Assembly: GCA_017474235.1 (NCBI GenBank) | Contig: JAFVIB010000002.1 | Span: 1-64,000, forward strand | Direction of reading: 5' to 3' | Length of the DNA stretch: 64,000 nucleotides | Source: Alistipes sp. | Lineage (GTDB): Bacteria > Bacteroidota > Bacteroidia > Bacteroidales > Rikenellaceae | Shown: positions 26,018-34,593 of the stretch, one piece after another | Position numbering within the stretch: the stretch's first letter is position 1 | Layout: each line of letters begins with the position of its first letter | Translations under genes and position numbers: made by a program | The notes under the pieces: generated by a model | The model's database searches: none | The model's input: only the letters and a program-made list of their open reading frames with translations | Told to the model about the DNA's origin: nothing

Positions 26018-26076
26018 AATAATTATAGTTTTAAATGGTTGTGTTCTAAACTGGTTGTGTTCTAAACGGTTAATAC

Positions 26077-26601
26077 CTACTCTGCGCTCTTTACAAGCGG
26101 AGATGCCTGACTATATACACGGCTTGCCAACTCCTTGTCGAGCTGATACATACCGTACTTGTTTCCCTCGACAGATTCTACTGCGAATATCATCTCGCGT
26201 GCCGACTCCTCCTCCTCGACCTGCTCGTCGATAAACCATACAAGCATATTTGACGATGCAAAGTCACGGTCCTCGGCTGCAATGGCTGCAAGATTGTTAA
26301 TCAGCGATGTTACCACCTTCTCGTGCTCAAGTGTCTGCTTGAACATCTCGAGTACAGACTCCCAACGAGTTTCGACCTCTTTAATCGGCTTCAGCTCTAC
26401 CTTCGCATCGCGAGAATTGAGATAGTTCATAAGGATACGGGCGTGGTCCTGCTCCTCTAACCACTGTACATAGAACCAATTTGCTACGCCTTTCAGACCC
26501 TTAGCCTCGGCGTCCATTGACATTGACAGGTAGAGATATGCCGACCACAACTCGGCGTTAATCTGCTCATTGATTGCTGTGTGAAGTTTTGCGCTTAACA
26601 T
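26077..26601 (-). CDS. ftnA: Ferritin
   Basis: Iron-storage protein that oxidises and stores iron in a 24-mer shell. 174 aa, four-helix bundle. Ferroxidase-centre residues are visible: Glu17 (INEQINAELWSAYLYLS), Glu50 and His53 (WLEEQDHARI), and a downstream Glu/Gln set in FIDEQVEEE. Lack of haem-binding Met pattern favours ferritin over bacterioferritin. Sits between thioredoxin and desulfoferrodoxin genes; iron removal complements superoxide reduction. Confidence 0.94.
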   Translation of the reverse strand: MLSAKLHTAINEQINAELWSAYLYLSMSMDAEAKGLKGVANWFYVQWLEEQDHARILMNYLNSRDAKVELKPIKEVETRWESVLEMFKQTLEHEKVVTSLINNLAAIAAEDRDFASSNMLVWFIDEQVEEEESAREMIFAVESVEGNKYGMYQLDKELASRVYSQASPLVKSAE

Positions 26602-26625
26602 AGTTTTAAGGTTTTTAATGGGTTG

Positions 26626-26985
26626 TTATTTTTTAATTAATTGGTCTAATAAACTCTTTAATTGCTCCTTTGGCATTGCGCCCATTGTGCGCTGCGGCTT
26701 GCCCTCCATCGGGATAAATATTAGCGTCGGTATGGAGCGTATCTCAAAGAGCCTTGCAAGCTCCTGCTCCTCATCTACATTTACTTTGTATATATCTATC
26801 TTGCCATCATACTCCTCAGAGAGCTGCTCAACTACCGGAAGCAGTGCCTTGCAAGGACCGCACCAAGTTGCATAGAAATCTATCACTGCAGGTCTGTTTC
26901 CTAAAAATTTCCACTCTCCCGATATGCTGGCAATATCTGCCACGCGTCTTTCAAATCCACCTTTTGTTAAATGTATAGTTGCCAT
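26626..26985 (-). CDS. trxA: Thioredoxin
   Basis: Cytoplasmic dithiol reductant. 119 aa with the canonical active site WCGPC (Cys42 and Cys45) and the cis-Pro segment RSIPTLIF. The N-terminal extension of about 15 residues is longer than E. coli thioredoxin, but there is no signal peptide. First gene of the stress cluster; its 24-bp gap to ferritin suggests co-transcription. Confidence 0.93.
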   Translation of the reverse strand: MATIHLTKGGFERRVADIASISGEWKFLGNRPAVIDFYATWCGPCKALLPVVEQLSEEYDGKIDIYKVNVDEEQELARLFEIRSIPTLIFIPMEGKPQRTMGAMPKEQLKSLLDQLIKK

Positions 26986-27026
26986 AATTGTTCTGTTTTT
27001 TTTAATCTATTTTCTGTTTCTTACTG

Positions 27027-27034
27027 CAAAGATA
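27027..27034 (-). promoter_or_regulatory. -7 box of the thioredoxin-ferritin-desulfoferrodoxin cluster
   Basis: Reverse-strand TATCTTTG, 41 nt before the thioredoxin start. The AT-rich gap 27035-27120 shows nothing else. Confidence 0.55.
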
Positions 27035-27121
27035 ATGCAAATATTTATATTTGTCAAATTGATATTTTTTATATAGTTATAACAAAAATTTATTTGGTAG
27101 AGATGATCGGATAATTATATG

Positions 27122-27129
27122 TAACTTTG
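27122..27129 (+). promoter_or_regulatory. -7 box of the second peptide gene
   Basis: TAACTTTG; the inferred transcript start is about 20 nt before the ATG at 27154, so the short peptide is the first cistron. Confidence 0.6.
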
Positions 27130-27153
27130 TGAAAACTACAAACTTACTTAACT

Positions 27154-27279
27154 ATGAAATTCCATTATCAAAAACCCGAAATGTTCTGCTATGGCGTATT
27201 TGTAGAGCATGGCTTTACGCTCTCAGCAGGCTCTGATGAAGATTCAATGACATACGAAAATGGCGGCAACGCTTGGTAG
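27154..27279 (+). CDS. Short peptide (41 aa) upstream of fimbrillin-like fusion
   Basis: 41 codons, no signal peptide; N terminus MKFHYQKPEMF, middle VFVEHGFTLSAG, then an acidic Ser stretch, a Tyr, and C terminus GGNAW. Same plan as the 39-aa peptide at 15338: Pro near the start, VExGFxxS, and a terminal Trp. Only 13 nt separate its stop from the ATG of the next gene, which has a good ribosome site (GGGAGGTG) in the gap. Function unknown; the shared position upstream of two different fimbrillin-like genes is the main clue. Confidence 0.6.
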   Translation: MKFHYQKPEMFCYGVFVEHGFTLSAGSDEDSMTYENGGNAW

Positions 27280-27292
27280 AGGGAGGTGCAGT

Positions 27293-30200
27293 ATGAAGAG
27301 ATTTTTTGCTATTGCGCTCTCAGTTGCGCTCTTTGCCACTTCGTGTTCTTATACTGATGAGGGTATGGATATTGTGACTCAAGGTAGTCGCAGTTCTGTT
27401 GTTGCACATATTGATAATAGCCATACAACCCGTACAACGGCATCTGTAGGTGCTGACGGCTCAGTGCAGATGTTGTGGCATCAAGACGACCAGATTGCAC
27501 TGAGTGATGGCATCTCGGGTCGCCAGCGATATAATCTTGTATCGGGCGAGGGTACTACAGAGGCTACTTTTGAGTTTGATGATTCGTACTATCTCAATGA
27601 GGAGTTTCAGGAGAATGTACCGCTCTATGCTATCTCTCCGATGACTTTTAGCCGATGGTATCAAGAGATATTTTATCCATATATTACGCCTACTCAGATG
27701 CATTTGGCTTTAGAGACAGAGAATGATGTTCGTAGAAATCTGATGATAGCAAAGTGCGATGCGGGCGAGAGTTATCTTGACTTTAAACTTGCTGCGTCGC
27801 TTGCTCGCTTGAGTGTTACCGTTAATGATGGCGAACTTATTGAGCATATCAAAATAGAGACCGACTCTGTGGCAATATCGGGAAATCTTGGTATAGATTG
27901 GGAGCAGATGAGTGTCTCGAGAGATGATGAGAAAGGTTATAAATACATAAATCTAACCTATGAAAGCCCTTCGGTAAGCCCAAGCAGTGATGGTTATGTA
28001 GTGATGGCTCCAATAGATTGGACAACGGCTGAGGGTAATGTATATTATACCGTTACGACAGATAAAAATGTATATAAGTTCTGCAAAAAGCCTACAAAGA
28101 GGCTTGAGGCGGGCTTTGTATATAACTTCCCTCTCGATATTAACAAGTTCGAGCTTGTCGATAGTGAGGATAAACTCTCAGATGGCAAGTATTGCTACCT
28201 GATGAGTGAGGGTAGTGTTGCTATTGCAACAGTTCGCGCTACAGATTCTACAATATCTATTGCGTGGACATGTAATGCACATAACTATCAATATTTCAGC
28301 AAGATAAATCCAACTATAGATGCTGATTATGCTACCGATATTACCAAAACCTATAAGGTAGCCCTCTATAACGATGCAGCAGGGCAAGACCTTGTTGTGA
28401 GCGTGGATAACATTTCAGGCTCATTGTTCAAAAACTATATGGTTCCTCCTCGTTTTGTATTTGCAGGTCTTGCACCGGCTACAACATACTATGCAAAGGT
28501 CTATAACACAACCGATAGTACAGAGAGCAAACTGTTAGAGGTGGCTACCATCGCATCGGTAGAGGATAAGAATACTATAGTCACCTCTAATGCCAAGGCG
28601 GGTGATTTGATTGTATTTGAAAACTTTGCATCGCTCATCTATGGCGGAGAGTTATCTTCTTGTGCTGCCGGAGTGTCAAGAACAGATAGAGGTTCACTTA
28701 CCGAGATAGAACCTTTGGAGGGCGAAATTGTGTCGAGCGGTACAGGTTATTACGCTGTGCATGGCGGTACAGAGATAGGTCTGTTTAATACTCTGAAGGG
28801 TCTTGTTGATGACTTCGGTCTGCAAGATTGGGGCTATATAGGCAGTTCTGCCGGCTCTATCTGCGCTCGTCCGGGGTTCTTGAAAATTGGCACAACAAAC
28901 AATCGTTCATTCATCTGCACCCCTGCACTACAAGCTATTCCTGAGAACAAAGCTGCAACGGTAAAGGTTAAGTTCCGTGCAGCACCGTATGGAGATTATA
29001 ATACTAGCACGATAAATTATGAAGAGGGTAAACTTTCTGTCCGTGCAATTGCAAATGCACCATGTACAGATTACTTAGTGTCCAATAATGGTGAAACATG
29101 TAGAACTTGCTATTTGGATTTGACAAGCTATCAAAAATCTGCATGGAAAGAGTATGAAGTAACTCTTACCAATGTGCCTCCTCAGGGTCGTATAGCCATT
29201 GGTGGTGCGCACGAATCTAATGTTACAAATCGCTTCTTGATAGACGATATCAGAGTATATGTCGAGGAGATAACAGAGTACAGCGAGTTTGTTCCGGATG
29301 ACTATCTTAACCCTGTAAGCGGTACTATTACATATACAGACGGCACTCCGGCAGCAGGTGTGGCAGTCTCAGACGGCTTTTCGGTTGTCAAGACGGATAG
29401 CAATGGTAAGTACAGCCTCAATCCACATAAGGATTGTTGGTATATCTATTACTCTATTCCTGAGAATTGTCAGGTGCCGATTAACGACTTCGGTCAGCCT
29501 TGTTTCTATACAAAGTTTGATAGAGCGGTATCTACTTACGACTTTACGCTGACAAAACTCGCAGCTGTAGAGAATAAGTTTACCCTTTTCTGCCTTGCCG
29601 ATCCGCAGTGTAAGGATGACTACTATGAAGCTACAAACGGTCGCAACGGAGATCGTTTTAAGAATGAGTCTGTACCTGATATTAAGGCTCATGCAGCTAC
29701 AATGACAACTCCTTGCTATGGCGTTACGCTGGGCGATATTGTCTATTCGGAGGGCAATAGAAATAATGAGGCATTTATGCCTACTATGCGCGACTATATG
29801 GCAGCAGACAAGATAGGTATGCCTATTTTCCAAACTATCGGTAACCACGACTACACATTCTTTAGCGGTAATTATCCGATATATGCCGATGAAACCTCCT
29901 CGACCTTCAATATGAAGGCTCAGCGAGCTTTTGAGACTGTATTTGGTCCGATAAACTACTCGTGGAACAGAGGAAATGCTCATATTATCAGTATGAGAAA
30001 TATGCACTGGAGCAAGAATACGGATGCTTCAGGTAGCAGCTACTCTCTCAGCTTTACCGATTTGCAGGTAGAGTGGTTGCGTCAGGATTTGGCGTTAGTG
30101 CCTAAGGATAAACTGATTATCTTCTGCGTACATATCCCTATGCTCAACCAGTCGGCAGTGTCGGCAGTGACTGTACTTTTGCAGCAGTTCCCTAATTGCC

Positions 30201-30871
30201 ACATTATGTCGGGTCATACACACTATATGCGCAATGAGCCGACAAGAACCCCCGGTATCTACGAACATGTCCACGCAGCAGTGTCCGGTCAGTGGTGGTG
30301 GTCAAATATCAACGGCGACGGAGTACCTAACGGCTATGGAGTCTATGAGATTGAAGGCAATAAGATTGTCAATGGTTACTATAAGGGCGTCAATAAGGGT
30401 ATGAACGACCGCGACTATCAGATTCGCCTCTATCGTGGTAATCTGAAGGCGGGAACAGCGCAGCGTAGCTTTAACCTCATGCACGGTAACAATGTGATTA
30501 TAGCCAATGTCTTCAATGCCTCTCCGAAGTGGAAAGTTGAGATATTTGCGGATGGAGTGTCCGAGGGTGAGATGACCTTTATTAAAGAGAAGAAGTATCA
30601 GTACCACAACTCGTATGATGACCAATCTATATTTAGCCAAGATATACCTGAAGACTCTTGTCAGGATTGGTGGGCGATTGGTTACCATATCGGCGTAATT
30701 AAGCGCGAGACCTCTGGCTACTATGTGAATAACTTCCATATGTATAAGCATACATTGCAGAACAAGGACGCCACGGAGATTCGCGTTGAGGCAACAGACG
30801 AGTTCGGTAGAAAATATGTCCAAACCAAGATTACAGGAGACTATGACTACTCTGAAATAGATTATAACTAA
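27293..30871 (+). CDS. Fimbrillin-like / calcineurin-type metallophosphoesterase fusion lipoprotein
   Basis: 1192 aa, start at 27293 giving a lipoprotein signal (LFATSC, Cys18); an earlier ATG lies inside the peptide gene. Domains in order: fimbrillin/Mfa-like beta sandwich (~25-300, with VVMAPIDWT and AGFVYNFPLDI); a fibronectin-III-like segment (~320-430); a jelly-roll-like region with FLIDDIRVYVEE (~430-690); a carboxypeptidase-regulatory-like unit PVSGTITYTDGTPAAGV (~690-760); a metallophosphoesterase core with LADPQ, GDIVYSEG, GNHDYTF and SGHTHY (~770-980); and a C-terminal beta domain. The metal-binding Asp, Asn and His of the phosphoesterase are all present. The C-terminal half alone matches known Bacteroidetes metallophosphoesterases with N and C caps; the fimbrillin-like N terminus is the unusual part. 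Confidence 0.82.
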   Translation: MKRFFAIALSVALFATSCSYTDEGMDIVTQGSRSSVVAHIDNSHTTRTTASVGADGSVQMLWHQDDQIALSDGISGRQRYNLVSGEGTTEATFEFDDSYYLNEEFQENVPLYAISPMTFSRWYQEIFYPYITPTQMHLALETENDVRRNLMIAKCDAGESYLDFKLAASLARLSVTVNDGELIEHIKIETDSVAISGNLGIDWEQMSVSRDDEKGYKYINLTYESPSVSPSSDGYVVMAPIDWTTAEGNVYYTVTTDKNVYKFCKKPTKRLEAGFVYNFPLDINKFELVDSEDKLSDGKYCYLMSEGSVAIATVRATDSTISIAWTCNAHNYQYFSKINPTIDADYATDITKTYKVALYNDAAGQDLVVSVDNISGSLFKNYMVPPRFVFAGLAPATTYYAKVYNTTDSTESKLLEVATIASVEDKNTIVTSNAKAGDLIVFENFASLIYGGELSSCAAGVSRTDRGSLTEIEPLEGEIVSSGTGYYAVHGGTEIGLFNTLKGLVDDFGLQDWGYIGSSAGSICARPGFLKIGTTNNRSFICTPALQAIPENKAATVKVKFRAAPYGDYNTSTINYEEGKLSVRAIANAPCTDYLVSNNGETCRTCYLDLTSYQKSAWKEYEVTLTNVPPQGRIAIGGAHESNVTNRFLIDDIRVYVEEITEYSEFVPDDYLNPVSGTITYTDGTPAAGVAVSDGFSVVKTDSNGKYSLNPHKDCWYIYYSIPENCQVPINDFGQPCFYTKFDRAVSTYDFTLTKLAAVENKFTLFCLADPQCKDDYYEATNGRNGDRFKNESVPDIKAHAATMTTPCYGVTLGDIVYSEGNRNNEAFMPTMRDYMAADKIGMPIFQTIGNHDYTFFSGNYPIYADETSSTFNMKAQRAFETVFGPINYSWNRGNAHIISMRNMHWSKNTDASGSSYSLSFTDLQVEWLRQDLALVPKDKLIIFCVHIPMLNQSAVSAVTVLLQQFPNCHIMSGHTHYMRNEPTRTPGIYEHVHAAVSGQWWWSNINGDGVPNGYGVYEIEGNKIVNGYYKGVNKGMNDRDYQIRLYRGNLKAGTAQRSFNLMHGNNVIIANVFNASPKWKVEIFADGVSEGEMTFIKEKKYQYHNSYDDQSIFSQDIPEDSCQDWWAIGYHIGVIKRETSGYYVNNFHMYKHTLQNKDATEIRVEATDEFGRKYVQTKITGDYDYSEIDYN

Positions 30872-30874
30872 CAG

Positions 30875-30906
30875 ATTGGCGTGTTCGAAAGGACACGCCA
30901 ATTTTG
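30875..30906 (+). terminator. Intrinsic terminator after the fusion gene
   Basis: ATTGGCGTGT (30875-30884) pairs with ACACGCCAAT (30893-30902), followed by TTTTG. Confidence 0.75.
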
Positions 30907-30976
30907 TTGATACAGCTTTCATTGATATTTCGTTTTAATGTTGTATATTTGCGAAAGCGTATCTGTAAATTAGGTT

Positions 30977-32635
30977 ATGATTAGGAGGTTGTTGCTATCT
31001 GTCTGCGTTGTGTTGTGTAGCTGTCAAGCTTTTCATGTCTCTGAAATTCTTGACACTGCCGAGCGGCAAATTGTCGAGTATCCCGACTCGGCTCTGACCA
31101 CCGTGCGCTCAATCGGTCGCTATACGCCGATGGTGCCGAGCATGCGCGCACGCTATAGCCTGCTCTACTCCAAGGCGTTAGATAAAAACAAGATTAGAGT
31201 AAACTCCGACTCGCTTATCATCCGCTCGACAAACTACTACGACCTCTTCGGCACGCCGGAGGAGCGCATGGAGTCGTACTACTACCTCGGTCGCGTTCAG
31301 GAGAATGCCAAAGAACACCTGCCCGCAACCATCTCCTACCTCTATGCCGAGCAGTTTGCCGATGTTGTTGATAATAACTACCTTAAAGGTCTGCTCTACT
31401 CGCACCTCGGAGAGATGTATAGTCACTACAATAGAGTGTCACAGGCATTGCAATATTATGAGAAATCATATAACTACTACAAAAAGGCAAACCTACCACA
31501 ACATCAGGCGTATCAACTCTATGGAATGGGTATGATGCATCTTGGTTTGCAGAATGTAGATAGGGCTATTGAACTGTTTGAGCAGGCTGGGAGATTGGCT
31601 GATTCCTCTAATTTTACGGCAATTAAAAGATTGATATTGTCGATGATGGCTTGTGCATATAATGGTAAAGAGGATTATTGTAGTAGTTATAAGGCTCTTA
31701 AAGAGTGCGAATCTCTATTCTCTAAGGATGAAATATACACATATACCGATATATGTGGCGTAGCGGCAAATATCTATGCGCATAGAGGCGATAAAAAGTT
31801 ATCGCGATACTATCTTGACAAAGGCTGGTCTTTAGCCAATAGGCACATAGATACTATTACAATGCGATACTATCAGTCGAAGTGTTTAATTATAGAACAA
31901 CAGATAACTAAGGGATATAAAGCATACTCTGCGGTGCTGTACGAAGATTTGCTGGCAAGAATTAATGATGTGAGCAATAATCCTATTGACGATGCTCAGA
32001 GTCTTATTTTAACACAGAAAAATGCAGAGTTGGAGGAAAAAGCCTACAAACTTAAGATTTTTTACATCGCTATATCTGCATTATTTATTATCATATTTGT
32101 TGCTATAGTTGTCTATATTCGTAGATGGTATAATCGCAAGATGGTAAATAAAAATATGGAGATTACGGCGTATTTAGCTGTTATAGACGAGTTGAGAGAT
32201 AGTGTCCATAATCAGTCTCAAGATATTTTTAGTCTGAATAATGAGAATTTGAAAAATAAGTTTGAGATGATAAACTCTCTCTGTACTACATACTATGAAC
32301 ACGACAATCAGAATAGACAACAAGATTTTGTTTTTAGACAAGTAAAGATGCTAATTGATGAAATTAGTAGTGGTGGCGAGTATTTTACGGTTATAGAAGG
32401 TATGACAAATCGTCATCGAGATAATATATTGCAGAGACTAAAAGAGGAGATATTATCTATCTCTGATGATGAGTATAAATTGGCATGTTACCTTTGTGCA
32501 GGTTTCTCAACGCAGGCTATTTGTCTATTTTTCGGTTGCACAAAAGAGGTGCTTTATCGTAGAACATATCGATTGAGAGAGAAGATTAAAAAATCAAACT
32601 CTACAAACAAAGATAACTACTTACTCTATATATAA
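30977..32635 (+). CDS. Membrane TPR protein with C-terminal HTH-like domain
   Basis: 552 aa. N-terminal lipoprotein-like signal (VLCSCQ, Cys about 15), then tetratricopeptide repeats (~80-330; for example LGEMYSHYNRVSQALQYYEKS), one transmembrane helix (~360-384), a short coiled region, and a C-terminal domain ending DDEYKLACYLCAGFSTQAIC followed by a YRRTYRLREKI helix, which looks like a LuxR-type recognition region. This layout (outside TPR sensor, inside DNA binding) occurs in Bacteroidetes as a one-component membrane regulator. Likely controls neighbouring surface-protein genes; that is inference from position. Confidence 0.7.
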   Translation: MIRRLLLSVCVVLCSCQAFHVSEILDTAERQIVEYPDSALTTVRSIGRYTPMVPSMRARYSLLYSKALDKNKIRVNSDSLIIRSTNYYDLFGTPEERMESYYYLGRVQENAKEHLPATISYLYAEQFADVVDNNYLKGLLYSHLGEMYSHYNRVSQALQYYEKSYNYYKKANLPQHQAYQLYGMGMMHLGLQNVDRAIELFEQAGRLADSSNFTAIKRLILSMMACAYNGKEDYCSSYKALKECESLFSKDEIYTYTDICGVAANIYAHRGDKKLSRYYLDKGWSLANRHIDTITMRYYQSKCLIIEQQITKGYKAYSAVLYEDLLARINDVSNNPIDDAQSLILTQKNAELEEKAYKLKIFYIAISALFIIIFVAIVVYIRRWYNRKMVNKNMEITAYLAVIDELRDSVHNQSQDIFSLNNENLKNKFEMINSLCTTYYEHDNQNRQQDFVFRQVKMLIDEISSGGEYFTVIEGMTNRHRDNILQRLKEEILSISDDEYKLACYLCAGFSTQAICLFFGCTKEVLYRRTYRLREKIKKSNSTNKDNYLLYI

Positions 32636-32805
32636 CTAATTGACTATCAAGTATATATAACTAACCTATTGATAATCAGTTGGTTATGGCGTCGGGAGAT
32701 TTTTGTAAAATTATCAACCTGTAAACCTCTGATTATTAGCGGTTTACAGATTGACCGCGGGAGATTTATTTAGCCCTATTTTTCTTTATTTTATTTTCTA
32801 TATTG

Positions 32806-32813
32806 TAATTTTG
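32806..32813 (+). promoter_or_regulatory. -7 box of the small exported-protein locus
   Basis: TAATTTTG, 31 nt before the next ATG. The gap 32636-32805 otherwise shows only a loose direct repeat (CGGGAGATTTxT at 32694 and 32759). Confidence 0.5.
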
Positions 32814-32844
32814 TGTAGGGTTATAACCTTAAAATTACAATATT

Positions 32845-33249
32845 ATGAAAAAGATTTTAGCACTTCTTTTGGCTGCAAGTTTTTTGGCAGCACCTTTTAA
32901 TCTCTATGCGGATGATAACGATGGCGAAACACCACCGCCACCACCGCCACCACAACCACCAAAAATATTTATTCCTAAACCTAATCCTGATGGCGGGGAA
33001 ATAAACCCTTGCTCACTCTCCCCGATAAGCGGACAGTGCGCCAATGGAGAGATAGAGATAATATTCGGTGCAGATTTCGGTGCCGTCTCTATCACCGCTG
33101 TAAATAATACCACCGGCGATATGTGGTATTGCACCGGAGAGAGTAGCGATGGTTTAGTTGTCTTGCCTATCGACCCGCTCTCGGGTAGTTATACAGTAAC
33201 TATCGAAACTCAGACTGCCGGCATATTTGTCGGAGAGTTTTACCTATAA
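32845..33249 (+). CDS. Small exported protein, DUF3244-like
   Basis: 134 aa: signal peptide (1-22), a Pro-rich linker (ETPPPPPPPQPPK), then an Ig-like beta sandwich with GQCANGEIEIIFG, ITAVNNTTGDMWYC and the closing strand SGSYTVTIET. This matches my picture of DUF3244 proteins, which in Bacteroidales often lie beside C10 cysteine peptidases; here a C10 homologue follows 31 bp later. A role as partner or inhibitor of the peptidase is possible but unproven. A 41-bp piece of its 3' part is duplicated at 35381. Confidence 0.6.
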   Translation: MKKILALLLAASFLAAPFNLYADDNDGETPPPPPPPQPPKIFIPKPNPDGGEINPCSLSPISGQCANGEIEIIFGADFGAVSITAVNNTTGDMWYCTGESSDGLVVLPIDPLSGSYTVTIETQTAGIFVGEFYL

Positions 33250-33280
33250 TATTATAATAACCTTTTAAAACCTTAAGATT

Positions 33281-34540
33281 ATGAGAAAGATTTTTGCTAT
33301 TTTTACAGCACTATTGCTGTTGTCATGTAGTACAAACCACGATGAGGTTGTTGTAAGCGTTAAACAAAACCCTACAACAAAGATTACTAAGGAGCAGGCT
33401 TTGAAAAATCTCTACGGTGAGTTGAAAATAATTGATGCTGAAACCCGCGCAGGCGGAGAGGCTCGTAAAGTAAAGTCTATCAAATCCCTTGAAGGTGCAA
33501 AGACTCGCTCGGGAAATGCTCTTGACAATGATTTGCTATACATTGTAGAGTTTGAGGAGGGTCAAGGCTCGGCTGTTCTTGCGGCAGATAACAGATTGGA
33601 ACCGGTAATTGCAGTCTTGGATAGCGATGTAATGACTGCCGAGGATTTTGCATCGGATGATATGGATGATATAGGTGCACAAATGGCATCTATGATTGAG
33701 GATTATGCAACTTTTGCAAGCATAATTACTCCTATTCCATTGCTACCAGCTCCGGGACATTCTGTTAGAGATACAATTTATCGAGTTCATGTACATCCAT
33801 TACTAACCACAAAATGGGGTAGAAATTATCCTTATAACGGTCTAAGTATAGATGAGGCAGATTCTTATGATCTTCCAACAAATATGGTCGCATGTGCTCA
33901 AATATTAAAGTATTATAATGGTCCGTCTGTAATTAACAATACCAATATAAATTGGAGTTTACTAAGCTTTGTCGAAAATAAAGGGCGTCTTCTCAATTTT
34001 ACTTCGGCTTATAGCGAAGTTGCAAAATTAATGTCGCTATTAGTTGATATGGATATGAGTTCTTACTCTATATTGCAATCCCTTGGATATGATGTAGAGT
34101 TTGTTTCTGTACCAGAGGAAGTATTATTAGACACTGATGGACTAAATATAATTAAAGAGTCAATTACGGAACATCGACCAGTTATTATGTCCGCTACTGT
34201 TAATGAAATGATGGGACCTTATCATGCTTGGGTTGTTGATGGTTGTTTAGATTACACAGCGCGTTATATTAGGGCTGTTGAAAGAATTGGTAATATTGAA
34301 ACAGGGGAAACGATAGTAGAATATATTACACAAGAAACAGAGTATAACAAACTTCATTGCAATTTTGGAGAAGATGGTAAGTTTGACGGGTACTATACAT
34401 ATAGAATATTTAATTTGGGTATCCCAAATTACGATATTGATGAGTCGGTTGGAGATAAAACTCATTGTATAGCAGATTATGCTGATGAGTATAGTTACTA
34501 CTACCACCATAATGTTTCTATAACATTAATAGAAGAATAA
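33281..34540 (+). CDS. C10-peptidase-like lipoprotein lacking the catalytic Cys
   Basis: 419 aa; lipoprotein signal (LLLLSC, Cys16). Residues ~30-130 resemble the Spi-like propeptide of streptopain-family (C10) proteins (ITKEQALKNLYGEL..., LLYIVEFEEGQGSAVLAAD). The catalytic half is recognisable from TTKWGRNYPYN (~176-186), the usual entry to the active site. In active members the next block reads GCVATAMAQIMKY; here it is PTNMVACAQILKYY, so Thr200 stands at the Cys position and the only nearby Cys is 205. The catalytic His is kept (His315, YHAWVVDG). It may be a pseudoenzyme, or Cys205 may act in its place. Compare the intact C10 peptidase at 52061. Confidence 0.75.
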   Translation: MRKIFAIFTALLLLSCSTNHDEVVVSVKQNPTTKITKEQALKNLYGELKIIDAETRAGGEARKVKSIKSLEGAKTRSGNALDNDLLYIVEFEEGQGSAVLAADNRLEPVIAVLDSDVMTAEDFASDDMDDIGAQMASMIEDYATFASIITPIPLLPAPGHSVRDTIYRVHVHPLLTTKWGRNYPYNGLSIDEADSYDLPTNMVACAQILKYYNGPSVINNTNINWSLLSFVENKGRLLNFTSAYSEVAKLMSLLVDMDMSSYSILQSLGYDVEFVSVPEEVLLDTDGLNIIKESITEHRPVIMSATVNEMMGPYHAWVVDGCLDYTARYIRAVERIGNIETGETIVEYITQETEYNKLHCNFGEDGKFDGYYTYRIFNLGIPNYDIDESVGDKTHCIADYADEYSYYYHHNVSITLIEE

Positions 34541-34593
34541 TTGGCACTATTTTTATAGGTCATACTATGTATTAACCATTAAATTTTACAGCT

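Noticed and set aside
27260..27292. Upstream in-frame start for the fusion lipoprotein
   Set aside because: Would overlap the short peptide gene and put a non-signal stretch before the lipoprotein signal; 27293 has a good ribosome site.
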